Positions 56,116 through 64,000 of a stretch of 64,000 nt of DNA are shown piece after piece (positions within the stretch are counted from its first letter, which is position 1; each line of letters begins with the position of its first letter). The notes below the pieces were generated by a model. That model had not been told where the DNA came from and did no database searches. It saw only the letters and a list, made by a program, of their open reading frames with translations. The stretch is from assembly GCF_001297015.1 (NCBI RefSeq), contig NZ_LIGE01000022.1, forward strand, positions 62,001 to 126,000, in the 5' to 3' direction. The position numbers and the translations under genes were made by a program. The DNA comes from Pseudomonas sp. RIT-PI-r (GTDB lineage: Bacteria; Pseudomonadota; Gammaproteobacteria; Pseudomonadales; Pseudomonadaceae).

Positions 56116-58903
56116 GGGCGACTCGTTCGTAGGGAGCCAGGACAGCGAACAAGGCTCGAAGCGTAAAAGGTTTGACCAGGCAGTGATTCATGCCGGCAGC
56201 CAGGCACAGCGCGTCCTCACCGCGCAGGGCGTTGGCGGTCGCGCCGATGATCGGAATGCTGCAACCGAGGCGCCGCAGGGCTTTGGCCAACTCGTAACCG
56301 TTGAGACGGGGCATGTTGACGTCGGTCAGAACCAGGTCGAACGCAGCGTCGGGCCACAGCGCCAAGGCCTCTTCACCATCGCTGGCCAGCGCCACCGTGC
56401 AGCCGAGTTCTTCGAGCTGATCGCGCAGGATCAGTTGATTGATGACGTTGTCTTCGACCACCAGGATGTGCAGGTGCAACGCGCTCATCGCGTGGGGTTC
56501 ACTGTCTTGCGGGCGGTGAACGATCTGGCCGCTCTGGGCCTGGCGAACGGCCCGTTGAATCGCCAGCAGATCATTCAGATTGACCTGCCAGCCGTCGCCG
56601 CTGAACTGCGGCTCGTGGGCGCCGTCACCGCTGGCCAGTACGCGCGGCCCACGCCATGTCAGGTTCGGGCGCTGTCCGAAGGCCGCGGGATACAGTTCCA
56701 GCAACACTGCCGTTGTATCAGGCTCGATGTCGTCCGGTGCGCCGATATGCGCGCGGGCGCCCCAACGACGCAACCAGCCACTGACGCTGTCGGCCAGTTC
56801 GCGCACGGGCGAAACGACATAGACAATGTCCGCTGCCAAGGGCGGCAAAGCTGCGGATGGTGTGTTGCTGCAGCGTTGCTCCAGCGGCACGCTGAGGGAA
56901 AAACTGCTGCCAAGGCCCGGCTCGCTGACCATGCGCAGGGTGCCATTCATCAAGTGGGTCAGACGCTGGCAGATCGGCAACCCCAGGCCGGTGCCGGCAA
57001 CCACATTGGTGTTGCCGGCGGTCTGGTAGAACGGTTCGAAAATAAACGCCTGATCGTCATGGGCGATGCCTTTGCCGGTGTCCGAAACCTGCCATTGCAG
57101 ACACACGCGTTCGCCTTCGCGAGCGAGCAGTCTGACCCGCAACACCACGCGCCCGGAATCGGTGAACTTGACCGCGTTGCTCAGCAGGTTGTTGAGGATC
57201 TGTCGCACCCGGCTGACATCGCCGATCAAGCGCTCAGGCAGTTGCGGGTCCAGGCAGGCATAGAGTTGCAGGCCTTTGCTTTGCGCGGCAGCGGCGTAAC
57301 CCTGCACCACCTCGTGCACCAGGTCCGGGACGGAAAATTCGCTCAGCTCCAGCGCCAGTTGCCCGGCCTCGATCTTCGATACATCGAGCACGTCGCAAAT
57401 CAACTGCAGCAACGTCGCCGATGATCCCTCGATCGCCCGCAGGTAACTTTTTTGCTGAGTGTCCAGATGCGTGCGCGCCAGCAATTCCAGGGTGCCCAAT
57501 ACACCATAGAGCGGGGTGCGGATTTCGTGGCTCATGGTCGCCAGAAACAAGGTCTTCGCTTCGTTGGCGGCATCCGCCGATTGGCGCGCCTGTTCCAGTG
57601 CTGCTTCGATTTGCCGTCGTGCGCTGATGTCACTGAACGCACAAAGCAGCACGTCTTCACCTTTGTAGCGGGTTGGCGCACAGCTCAGGTACAGGTGACG
57701 ACCGTCGGCGGTCTCGAAGTAATCGGTCAGGCATGGCGTGGTTTCGTCAAACGCATCCCGGATCCAGCCCGCGCCCAGTTGCTCGCTGCACTGGCCCAGC
57801 CATTGCCGGGCGAGGGTGTTATCCAGCACCACTTGGCCGTCACTGCGGCGCAGCACGCACAGCGCCACCGGCGCGGTCTGAATCACGTCGCGGCTGAACA
57901 GTTCGCTTTCCACCAGCGCCTGTATGCGCTGGATCGCCGGGGTAATGACGCGATGCTCCAGACGACGAACCAACAGGCACACCAGGCTGATACTCAACAC
58001 GCAGAACAGCAGCGCACCGAGCATTTGTGGCCACAACGCACGGAGCACTGACAGCAAATCAATGGAGTAAGTCAGCTGCCAATCCGACGATTTCAGCTGT
58101 TTGCGCAACACCAACTGCTCGGGCAGCCAGCCATCGCCGACGAAGCCGAAGAAATCCTGTTGCCTTAGGAGCGGCAGGTTCTGTTCCGGCGGAGGTCTAT
58201 GGCTGTTGCTGAACAGCGGTTTGCCTTGTGAGTTGAACATGGTGAACTCGCCGGCACTGTGGTCGTTCAAGGCTCTGGACACTTCACGGTCGTCCATTTC
58301 CAGACCAAGCCAGCCGGAGTGGACATCACGTTCATCCAAGCGAATGAAGATGTACAACTGCGAGTGCCCGTCTGCGGCATGGGTCAGCCACAGTTCCGAC
58401 AAAGTCGCCGTGAGCTTGAGCGCTTCCAACTGATCCAGCGTGGCCTGTGGCAAACCGACGACCAGCGGTGTCGCGTTGTATAGCCGCAATACATGACCGC
58501 CGTTGCTGACATATAGCAGGTTGAGCTGCTTGGCTTTCAGGTAATCGCGCATGCGCTGGGTCAACCAGATGCTCCACTGTTTGCCCGGCGTTTGCCCCAG
58601 CAGCAGACGGATTTCTTCTTCGGACACCGGCACGTTTATTTTCGCCTTGCGTGTGGCCGACAAGCTCAGGCTCTCCAGCAGCGCTTCACGGGTGGTGAAA
58701 AAGGTGTGCGCTTCGGCGATGGCGCTGCTCATGTAGCTGCGCCGTTGGGAAATCTCATTATTGAAGGTAAACAGCAGGAAGCTGTAGACGCCGCCAAGGA
58801 TGCCCACCAGCAGCACCAGGGCAAAAATGCGCAGCAGGCGCCGCGCCGCATCGGGCGAGGACAGCAGCGGGCTGATCTGATGGAGGTAGTTCTTCAATCT
58901 CAT
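56102..58903 (-). CDS. Hybrid sensor kinase (PvrS/RocS-like)
   Basis: 933 residues. Transmembrane helix at about 25-50 (IFALVLLVGILGGVYSFLLF), periplasmic sensor region (about 50-290), second transmembrane helix (LLFCVLSISLVCLLVRRL), PAS-like segment, HisKA (ATMSHEIRTPLYGVLGTLEL), HATPase (NLLSNAVKFTD, DTGKGIA, GTGLGLPICQRL) and one receiver (ILVVEDNVINQLILRDQ ... LVLTDVNMPRLNGYEL). It has no HPt domain, unlike the second kinase, so it must use that HPt or another. Its sensor part is similar in plan to the other kinase, suggesting duplication. An RcsB-box-like motif lies 35 bases upstream. Confidence 0.9.
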   Translation of the reverse strand: MRLKNYLHQISPLLSSPDAARRLLRIFALVLLVGILGGVYSFLLFTFNNEISQRRSYMSSAIAEAHTFFTTREALLESLSLSATRKAKINVPVSEEEIRLLLGQTPGKQWSIWLTQRMRDYLKAKQLNLLYVSNGGHVLRLYNATPLVVGLPQATLDQLEALKLTATLSELWLTHAADGHSQLYIFIRLDERDVHSGWLGLEMDDREVSRALNDHSAGEFTMFNSQGKPLFSNSHRPPPEQNLPLLRQQDFFGFVGDGWLPEQLVLRKQLKSSDWQLTYSIDLLSVLRALWPQMLGALLFCVLSISLVCLLVRRLEHRVITPAIQRIQALVESELFSRDVIQTAPVALCVLRRSDGQVVLDNTLARQWLGQCSEQLGAGWIRDAFDETTPCLTDYFETADGRHLYLSCAPTRYKGEDVLLCAFSDISARRQIEAALEQARQSADAANEAKTLFLATMSHEIRTPLYGVLGTLELLARTHLDTQQKSYLRAIEGSSATLLQLICDVLDVSKIEAGQLALELSEFSVPDLVHEVVQGYAAAAQSKGLQLYACLDPQLPERLIGDVSRVRQILNNLLSNAVKFTDSGRVVLRVRLLAREGERVCLQWQVSDTGKGIAHDDQAFIFEPFYQTAGNTNVVAGTGLGLPICQRLTHLMNGTLRMVSEPGLGSSFSLSVPLEQRCSNTPSAALPPLAADIVYVVSPVRELADSVSGWLRRWGARAHIGAPDDIEPDTTAVLLELYPAAFGQRPNLTWRGPRVLASGDGAHEPQFSGDGWQVNLNDLLAIQRAVRQAQSGQIVHRPQDSEPHAMSALHLHILVVEDNVINQLILRDQLEELGCTVALASDGEEALALWPDAAFDLVLTDVNMPRLNGYELAKALRRLGCSIPIIGATANALRGEDALCLAAGMNHCLVKPFTLRALFAVLAPYERVAHEAL

Positions 58904-58937
58904 CGCGGCACTCTATGGAGGGCCGGCAGCGAGGAAA

Positions 58938-58954
58938 ATCAGACGATCCTTAGA
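58938..58954 (-). promoter_or_regulatory. RcsB-box-like motif upstream of the sensor-kinase operon
   Basis: Same 17 bases as at 50955 (TCTAAGGATCGTCTGAT on the minus strand), in the 54-base gap between the adhesin stop and the PvrS-like gene. It predicts feedback control of the phosphorelay operon. Confidence 0.7.
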
Positions 58955-58957
58955 GTG

Positions 58958-59926
58958 CTACAAGTAATTGACGATGAAGGTGACTTCGGTGTTGGCGCTG
59001 CCGGCCTTGAGTTCGCCCGTGGGCAGACGGTAGTACGCGGCGGTTAACGGGATCTTGAAATCGGTACCGGTGGTGGTGAAGGCGTTGAACGGGTAGGTGG
59101 TGTCGAATACGATCGGTTGCCCGACATCGTTCATCAATTGCAGGCCGATGCCGCTGGCGGTGGAGGTGCTATTGAGTGCAACGATGCCCTTGGTCGCGTC
59201 GATGACGGGCGTGGTGGCCTTGAGCGAATAGGTGACTTTCTTGATGCCGGTCTGGCACTGATTCAAGGCGATGTCGAAGCGCACGGTGCGGGGTTTGGCG
59301 CCCGCTTCGCTAAACTCCTGGAGTTGATAGTCATCGCCCATGGCGACCGGCACGGCAGGGGTCTGGCAGGAGGCTGCATTCAACACCAGCGCATTGGCCA
59401 GATTGAAGTTATTCAGAATCAGCTCGCCGGCTTTCAGGCTGCCGAGGTTGCCGGCCGGTATCGTGATCTGCGCCGCCAACGGGCCTGACTTGACGATTTC
59501 CAGGCGGATCGAGCCTGACATCACGCCGTAGCCTTTTGGGGCGACCGAAAAGAGCGAGGGCTCATAGCGATCCAGTATACCCATCCAGATACGGAACGAC
59601 AGCCCGGTCTTGCCCAGGGGGAAGGTCGTGACGCTACTGGTCGGGGAGCCAAATGCGGGATTGACCGCTATTCCGTAGAACGAGCTCGCATTGCACGACC
59701 AACTGTGCGAGCTCGATTGCTGCGCGGTTTCCTGATAAACCACCGTGCCATCCGGTGTGTCGGCGGGGATGGTCAGGCCGCCATTGGCCAGGCTGGCGCC
59801 GCAACTGAGCGTTTGCGGGGAAGGGGAACTGTTGAAGCTACACGTCGCCATTGCGTCCGTTGCGCATGCCAGCAACGTCGCTGCGGCAAGAGTGAGCAGG
59901 GGGCGCTGCAGAGTTATTCGCTTCAT
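58958..59926 (-). CDS. Fimbrial tip adhesin
   Basis: 322 residues, twice the length of a pilin. Signal peptide ends ATDAMAT. An N-terminal lectin-like domain (about 25-180, Cys in ATCSFN, LSCGAS and WSCNAS) precedes a C-terminal pilin domain (about 185-322) with Cys in AASCQTP and LNQCQTG and the chaperone-binding end VTFIVNYL. This two-domain plan is that of FimH/PapG-like tip adhesins (CupD4 type). It lies nearly 8 kb upstream of its presumed pilin-chaperone-usher partners, with the four regulatory genes between. It has its own RcsB-box-like motif. Confidence 0.85.
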   Translation of the reverse strand: MKRITLQRPLLTLAAATLLACATDAMATCSFNSSPSPQTLSCGASLANGGLTIPADTPDGTVVYQETAQQSSSHSWSCNASSFYGIAVNPAFGSPTSSVTTFPLGKTGLSFRIWMGILDRYEPSLFSVAPKGYGVMSGSIRLEIVKSGPLAAQITIPAGNLGSLKAGELILNNFNLANALVLNAASCQTPAVPVAMGDDYQLQEFSEAGAKPRTVRFDIALNQCQTGIKKVTYSLKATTPVIDATKGIVALNSTSTASGIGLQLMNDVGQPIVFDTTYPFNAFTTTGTDFKIPLTAAYYRLPTGELKAGSANTEVTFIVNYL

Positions 59927-59989
59927 GAAAAGGGCTATACGTGTCGGCCAAAGAGCGCCGTACGTTAAACACGCCATCTGCCAATGGAC

Positions 59990-60006
59990 ATCAGGCGATT
60001 CTTAGA
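59990..60006 (-). promoter_or_regulatory. RcsB-box-like motif upstream of the adhesin gene
   Basis: Reads TCTAAGAATCGCCTGAT on the minus strand; TAAGAATCGCCTGA fits 13 of 14 RcsB-box positions, the best of the three copies, 63 bases from the adhesin start. Confidence 0.7.
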
Positions 60007-60105
60007 ACACGTTCCCGCGAATGCGCAAACGCGGCGATGTATTAGACTCAGCAAAGCCTGAAAACCGTGCAGGTTGTGCGGCCCCCGGTTCATAAGAGAG
60101 GTCAT

Positions 60106-61425
60106 ATGGTCCGCTTGAGTATGGTCTTGCTCGGTCACGAATTCGTCCGCAAGCGTTGGTCTGCGCTGGCGCTGACGGGCATCGCCTGGGGCGCGGCCGG
60201 TGTGGGCATCTTCATCGATGCGCTGGACGGCGTACTGTATTTCCCGCTGCATTTCTTTGGCTATCTGTTGCTGCTCGAAGCGCTGATCCTGCTGCTGGTG
60301 CCGGCACCGCAAGCCGGCACCGCTGCGGCCCTGCGCAGAGCGCGAGGTCTGGCGTTTCTCTTGCTGGGACTGCTGATCGTCGACCGGCAACACGCCGCCG
60401 GGCTGATTCTGGCGGTGCTGTCTGGTGGGGCTTTTCTGCTTGATGGCGGCTTTCGGTTGGCGGCGGCGCTGGTGGTGCGCTTTGCCGGTTGGCAAGTGTC
60501 GCTGCTGGCGGGGTTATTCGAAATCGGTTTTGGCGTATTTATCCTCGAACCGTACCCGACGCTGTATAAGGGCACGGTGCCGTTCTGCATTGGCATGAGC
60601 CTGTTTCTCTCGGGCTGCGCGTTGTTGCGGCAAGCGGTGCGCTTCAAACACCAGCCGCCGCTGACCAGCCCTTTGTCGGTCAGTGTGCCGGCCAGCAGCA
60701 ACGCGTTGGTGATTCACGTCTGGACCCCCAGCGGCACCGTGGATGACACTTTGGTGCGCAATCGGCTGCTCAACCGCTACATCGCGGCGGTCGACATCAA
60801 TGGCGTTATCTCCGCCGGTCACGCGGCACTGGAATGCGGCTCGGACATTTACATCAGTCATTACCCGCAGGATGACATTGATCGTTCGGCCGGGGATTTC
60901 GTGCGCTTGCTGCGGGCGACGCCGAACAATGATGTTGCCGGCCGATTTCTGCCTGACTATGCCGGCGAGGTGGCGGACTGGTGCCCGTCTTCGGTGCAGG
61001 TCAGTTTTGCCCGCTATGACGCCCGGCGCCTGCATGCGTTCTGGACGGAGTATCGGCAGAACAGCACGTACAACCTGACCAGTCGCAATTGTTCCAGCGC
61101 CGTCGCCCATAGCCTCGAAGCGGCCCTGGAAGGGGCGATGAACCGCGGCCATTCGAGCATGCTCGATTTCGCCCGAATCATGTTCAGCCCCGAGTTCTGG
61201 GTCGCCGCGCAAGTGCGCAAGCGCGCCGAAGTGATGGCCTGGACGCCCGGGCTGGTGCTCGACTATGCGCGGGCGCTGCATGCGGCCATCGAGCCGGCAC
61301 CGCCGGGCTGGCACAGCATTTATGCGGTGAGCAAGCGGGCGTTTGGGTATGTGGGCACTGCGTTGCGCGGGCGTGAGGTGCATCCTGTGCAACCGCCATC
61401 TGTGCATCCTTCTGACGAATCCTGA
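60106..61425 (+). CDS. HdeD-like membrane protein with C-terminal papain-like (NlpC/P60-type) domain
   Basis: 439 residues. The first 190 hold about six transmembrane helices with the DUF308/HdeD pattern (ALTGIAWGAAGVGIFIDAL; VSLLAGLFEIGFGVFILEPY). From about 205 the protein is soluble: VIHVWTPSGTVDD, then ISAGHAALECGSDIYISHYP (candidate His) and TYNLTSRNCSSAVAHSLEAA (candidate Cys), a His...Cys order as in permuted papain-like proteins (LRAT/NlpC-P60 type). HdeD relates to acid resistance in E. coli; the fused domain suggests hydrolysis of peptide or lipid bonds. AAGAGAGG precedes ATG 60106. Function unknown. Confidence 0.78.
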   Translation: MVRLSMVLLGHEFVRKRWSALALTGIAWGAAGVGIFIDALDGVLYFPLHFFGYLLLLEALILLLVPAPQAGTAAALRRARGLAFLLLGLLIVDRQHAAGLILAVLSGGAFLLDGGFRLAAALVVRFAGWQVSLLAGLFEIGFGVFILEPYPTLYKGTVPFCIGMSLFLSGCALLRQAVRFKHQPPLTSPLSVSVPASSNALVIHVWTPSGTVDDTLVRNRLLNRYIAAVDINGVISAGHAALECGSDIYISHYPQDDIDRSAGDFVRLLRATPNNDVAGRFLPDYAGEVADWCPSSVQVSFARYDARRLHAFWTEYRQNSTYNLTSRNCSSAVAHSLEAALEGAMNRGHSSMLDFARIMFSPEFWVAAQVRKRAEVMAWTPGLVLDYARALHAAIEPAPPGWHSIYAVSKRAFGYVGTALRGREVHPVQPPSVHPSDES

Positions 61426-61449
61426 TCAATCCTGCACCGAGTCGCGGCC

Positions 61450-61542
61450 TTCGCGAGCAGGCTCGCTCCCACATTGGATCTCTGATCGGCACAGAACGTG
61501 TGCCTGATGGAGATCCCCTGTGGGAGTGAGCCTGCTCGCGAA
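61450..61542. repeat. REP doublet
   Basis: TTCGCGAGCAGGCTCGCTCC from 61450 and TGTGGGAGTGAGCCTGCTCG from 61519, a pair in tail-to-tail orientation with a 45-base centre, downstream of the HdeD-like gene. Confidence 0.9.
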
Positions 61543-61620
61543 GGCGTCCGCCTATGCGACACAAAACCCACTCCACTGGTCAACTAATTGCAAAGCAACC
61601 TAACTATTGCGTTGACATTC

Positions 61621-61634
61621 GCTGCCTAGGCAGT
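61621..61634. promoter_or_regulatory. MarR operator 1
   Basis: CTGCCTAGGCAG, a perfect palindrome (61622-61633), placed between TTGACA at 61612 and the expected -10 at about 61635, so a bound repressor would block RNA polymerase. Confidence 0.8.
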
Positions 61635-61653
61635 AACATCTCGACATACATTC

Positions 61654-61667
61654 ACTGCCTAGGCAGT
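61654..61667. promoter_or_regulatory. MarR operator 2
   Basis: ACTGCCTAGGCAGT, a perfect palindrome with the same core as operator 1; centres are 33 bases (about three helical turns) apart, so two dimers would bind the same face of the DNA. Confidence 0.8.
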
Positions 61668-61681
61668 TATTAGGTGAGCAA

Positions 61682-62164
61682 ATGAAGCATTTCACCCCGG
61701 ACGAATTCAAACACTGCCATCTCGGCCTGTTGCTTGGCCGTGCTGCGCTGCTCAAGGACCGGATCATCGACACCCACATGGAACCCCACGGCATCACCGC
61801 CGCGCAGTTCAAGGTGTTGATCATCATGGCTCAGTTCGGCGTCGATACCCCGGCCGAACTGTGCCGGCACCTGTCGCTCGACAGCGGTTCGATGACGCGC
61901 ATGCTCGATCGTCTGGAACAGAAAGGCTTTCTGGCTCGCCACCGCAGCGAAGGCGATCGCCGTCAGGTGCAACTGAAACTGACCGAGCAAGGCCAGCAAC
62001 TGGCCGACCGCCTGCCGCACATCGGCGCCGACGCAATGAATGAACTGGCCGGTGCCGTCACTTCGGACGAGTTAAAGACCCTGGAATACATCCTCAAGAA
62101 AATCCTGCTGGCAGCCGGTGACCCGATCACCATCCAGCGCTTAGGTGAACACAATGAGCGGTAA
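61682..62164 (+). CDS. MarR-family repressor (EmrR-like)
   Basis: 160 residues. Winged-helix core: ITAAQFKVLIIMAQ, TPAELCRHLSLDSGSMTRML (recognition helix, about 58-80), and the wing DRLEQKGFLARHRSEGDRR. As first gene of an efflux operon and preceded by two identical palindromes, it most likely represses itself and the pump until a drug-like ligand binds. Its end overlaps the next gene by 11 bases. Confidence 0.92.
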   Translation: MKHFTPDEFKHCHLGLLLGRAALLKDRIIDTHMEPHGITAAQFKVLIIMAQFGVDTPAELCRHLSLDSGSMTRMLDRLEQKGFLARHRSEGDRRQVQLKLTEQGQQLADRLPHIGADAMNELAGAVTSDELKTLEYILKKILLAAGDPITIQRLGEHNER

Positions 62165-63623
62165 AACCTTGCGCAGCAGCCTCACTTTGGTGCTGTCGGC
62201 GATGATCCTCGCCGGTTGCGCCAACTACAGTGGCCTCGACACGTCGGGCGCGAGCCTCGATGCGAAAAGCCTGAAAGTCGGCCAGTCCCTCAACGGCGTG
62301 ACCCTGTCGCCGGCCGCGTGGCCGAAGAGCGACTGGTGGGCCAGCCTTGGCGATCCGCAGCTCGACGGTCTGATCCGCGAAGCGTTGCACGACAGCCCGG
62401 ACATGCAGATCGCCGAAGCGCGCGCCCATCAGGCCAGCGCCGCTGCCTATGCTGCCGACGCCGAACGCTATCCGACCCTCGACGCCAGCGCTGGCATCAG
62501 CCGTTCGCGCCTGGCTCGCGATCAGGATCCGCTGGGGCAGGGCGGTGCTTATTCGACGGTGCGCAATGTCAGCGCCGGTTTCAATTACAACTTCGACCTG
62601 TGGGGCGGCCAGCGTGATGCCTGGGAAGCCGCACTCGGTCAGGCTCGCGCCGCTGAAGTCGATCGTCAGGCTGCACAGCTGACGCTGGCCGCTGATGTTG
62701 CTCGCGCTTACAGCGATCTCGGTCAGGCGCACATCGTTTATGACCTGGCCAACGAAGACCTCAAACGCACCAAGCAGATGCTCGACCTGAGCCAGCGTCG
62801 CCTGAGTTCCGGCATCGACAGCCAGTACCAGTTCCAGCAAACGCAAAGTCTGGAAGCCAGTTCCGAGGCCAGCCTGATCGACGCGGAAAAACGCCTGAAC
62901 AGCGCCAAAATCGCCCTGGCCGTGCTGCTCGGCAAAGGCCCTGATCGCGGCAACGAAATCGCCCGGCCGAAAGTCCTGCAAGCCAGCGTGGTCGCCGTGC
63001 CTTCAGTACTGCCGGCAGAACTGCTCGGTCGTCGCCCGGATCTGGTCGCCGCGCGCTGGCGCGTAGAAGCGGCAAGCAAAGACATTGATTCGGCCAAGAC
63101 CCAGTTCTATCCGAACTTGAACCTCACGGCCTCGGCCGGCGCCGAATCGTTGTTGGGTGACGCGATGTTCGGTTCGGCCAGTCGCTTCTTCAACATTGCC
63201 CCGACCATCTCGGTGCCGATCTTCGACGGCGGACGCTTGCGCGCCAACCTCGATGCGCGCGACGCCGATTACGATCTGGCGGTGGCGCAGTACAACAAAA
63301 GTCTGGTGAAAGCACTGGGCGATGTCAGCGACACGATCAATCAATTGCGTGACATCGGTCGGCAGATCGGTGCGCAGCAGCACGCCACCGACATTGCCCA
63401 GGATTCTTACAACACCGTCGTCCAGCGTTACGGTTCCGGCATCGGCAACTACCTGGACGTGCTCAGCATCGAGCAGCAATTGCTCCAGGCCCAGCGTCAA
63501 CTGGCCAACCTCAATGCCGAGCAGATCGACCTGTCGATTCAACTGATGCAAGCGCTGGGCGGCGGCTTCCAGGGTGACACCCTGACCGCAGCCAACGCCA
63601 GCCCAGCCACGCCGCACAACTAA
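62154..63623 (+). CDS. Outer-membrane efflux lipoprotein, NodT/OprM family
   Basis: 489 residues. The signal peptide ends in lipobox LAGC (Cys at about residue 22), so it is a lipid-anchored TolC-type channel. Two OEP repeats follow, with WWASLGDPQLDGLIREAL and LLGRRPDLVAARWRVEAA as family signatures. It forms the exit duct for the EmrA-like adaptor encoded next. The start was set at ATG 62154; an in-frame GTG at 62145 is possible. Confidence 0.92.
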   Translation: MSGKTLRSSLTLVLSAMILAGCANYSGLDTSGASLDAKSLKVGQSLNGVTLSPAAWPKSDWWASLGDPQLDGLIREALHDSPDMQIAEARAHQASAAAYAADAERYPTLDASAGISRSRLARDQDPLGQGGAYSTVRNVSAGFNYNFDLWGGQRDAWEAALGQARAAEVDRQAAQLTLAADVARAYSDLGQAHIVYDLANEDLKRTKQMLDLSQRRLSSGIDSQYQFQQTQSLEASSEASLIDAEKRLNSAKIALAVLLGKGPDRGNEIARPKVLQASVVAVPSVLPAELLGRRPDLVAARWRVEAASKDIDSAKTQFYPNLNLTASAGAESLLGDAMFGSASRFFNIAPTISVPIFDGGRLRANLDARDADYDLAVAQYNKSLVKALGDVSDTINQLRDIGRQIGAQQHATDIAQDSYNTVVQRYGSGIGNYLDVLSIEQQLLQAQRQLANLNAEQIDLSIQLMQALGGGFQGDTLTAANASPATPHN

Positions 63624-63638
63624 TTCAAGGTAATTGTC

Positions 63639-64000
63639 ATGGCCACTGCCGAAAACACCCAAGCTCAAGGCAACACCCCGGACACCGGCAACCCGCGCAA
63701 ACGCAAGGTCATGCTGTTGGTGCTGGCCGTTGTGGTTGCACTCGCCTGCGCCGGCGTCTGGGCGTATCACGAGTTCATCGGGCGCTTCAATGAAAGCACC
63801 GATGACGCCTACGTCAACGGCAACGTTGTCGAAATCACTCCGCTGGTGACCGGCACCGTGGTCAGCATCGGTGCTGACGATGGTGATCTGGTTCACGAAG
63901 GTCAGGTGCTGATCAACTTCGACCCGAACGACGCTGAAGTCGGTCTGCAAAGTGCGCAGGCGAAACTGGCGCGCACCGTGCGTCAGGTGCGCGGTCTGTA
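63639..64000 (+). CDS. emrA: EmrA-like membrane fusion protein, 5' part
   Basis: The first 120 residues are visible; the gene runs past the right edge. An N-terminal cytosolic tail (rich in Asn and Thr) precedes a transmembrane helix (about 25-45), then STDDAYVNGNVVEITPLVTG, the biotinyl-lipoyl-like domain opening typical of EmrA/HlyD adaptors, and DDGDLVHEGQVLINFDP. It links an inner-membrane EmrB-type MFS pump (expected next) to the outer-membrane channel. AAGG lies eight bases before ATG 63639. Confidence 0.9.
   Translation, partial: MATAENTQAQGNTPDTGNPRKRKVMLLVLAVVVALACAGVWAYHEFIGRFNESTDDAYVNGNVVEITPLVTGTVVSIGADDGDLVHEGQVLINFDPNDAEVGLQSAQAKLARTVRQVRGL

Overview
The window is a chromosomal segment of a fluorescent-group Pseudomonas (P. 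fluorescens/P. putida lineage). The evidence is the high-GC coding bias, many REP/REPIN elements built on a shared 'GAGCCTGCTCGCGA' core, a PrrF-type iron sRNA, a CrcY-type catabolite-repression sRNA beside the HMG-CoA lyase gene, and the liuABCD leucine/isovalerate operon. No rRNA, tRNA, CRISPR array, insertion sequence or prophage structure was seen.

Layout. 1-7.5 kb: the end of an OPA-type transporter gene, a DAO-family FAD oxidoreductase, a short orphan VgrG, a YeeN/YebC-family protein, a leucine-rich-repeat protein kinase and a ZapE-like ATPase. 7.7-14.2 kb: a seven-gene archaic (Csu/CupE-like) chaperone-usher pilus operon. 14.3-21.4 kb: an ECF sigma/anti-sigma pair, a three-gene operon (NRPS-type adenylation enzyme, membrane flavoreductase, enoyl-CoA hydratase), then an SrpA-type membrane catalase with a cytochrome b561. 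The sigma gene and the catalase operon carry the same ECF promoter (GGAATAATC-N12-CGTCT), so they look like one regulon with the three-gene operon lying between. The adenylation enzyme plus membrane flavoreductase resembles a split form of the fungal hybrid protein TmpL and is the best candidate here for an undescribed system.

21.4-36.4 kb: an MFS exporter, an M14 carboxypeptidase, PrrF with its Fur box, a DUF6124 protein, an XRE/S24 regulator, the liuABCD operon with LiuR-like operators, an acyl-CoA synthetase, CrcY with a sigma-54 promoter, mvaB (liuE), liuR and a LysR regulator. 36.6-46.7 kb: an acyl-CoA dehydrogenase, a PstS-OmpA fusion, xthA, a GNAT acetyltransferase and tamAB.

46.9-59.9 kb: a second, classical chaperone-usher locus with its own RcsB-RcsC-PvrR-PvrS-like phosphorelay and c-di-GMP phosphodiesterase, resembling the P. 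aeruginosa PA14 cupD-pvr/rcs island. Three copies of an RcsB-box-like motif precede the pilin, the sensor-kinase operon and a detached tip-adhesin gene. 60.1-64 kb: an HdeD-like membrane protein fused to a possible papain-like hydrolase domain, then a MarR regulator with two operator palindromes and the start of an EmrAB-type efflux operon.
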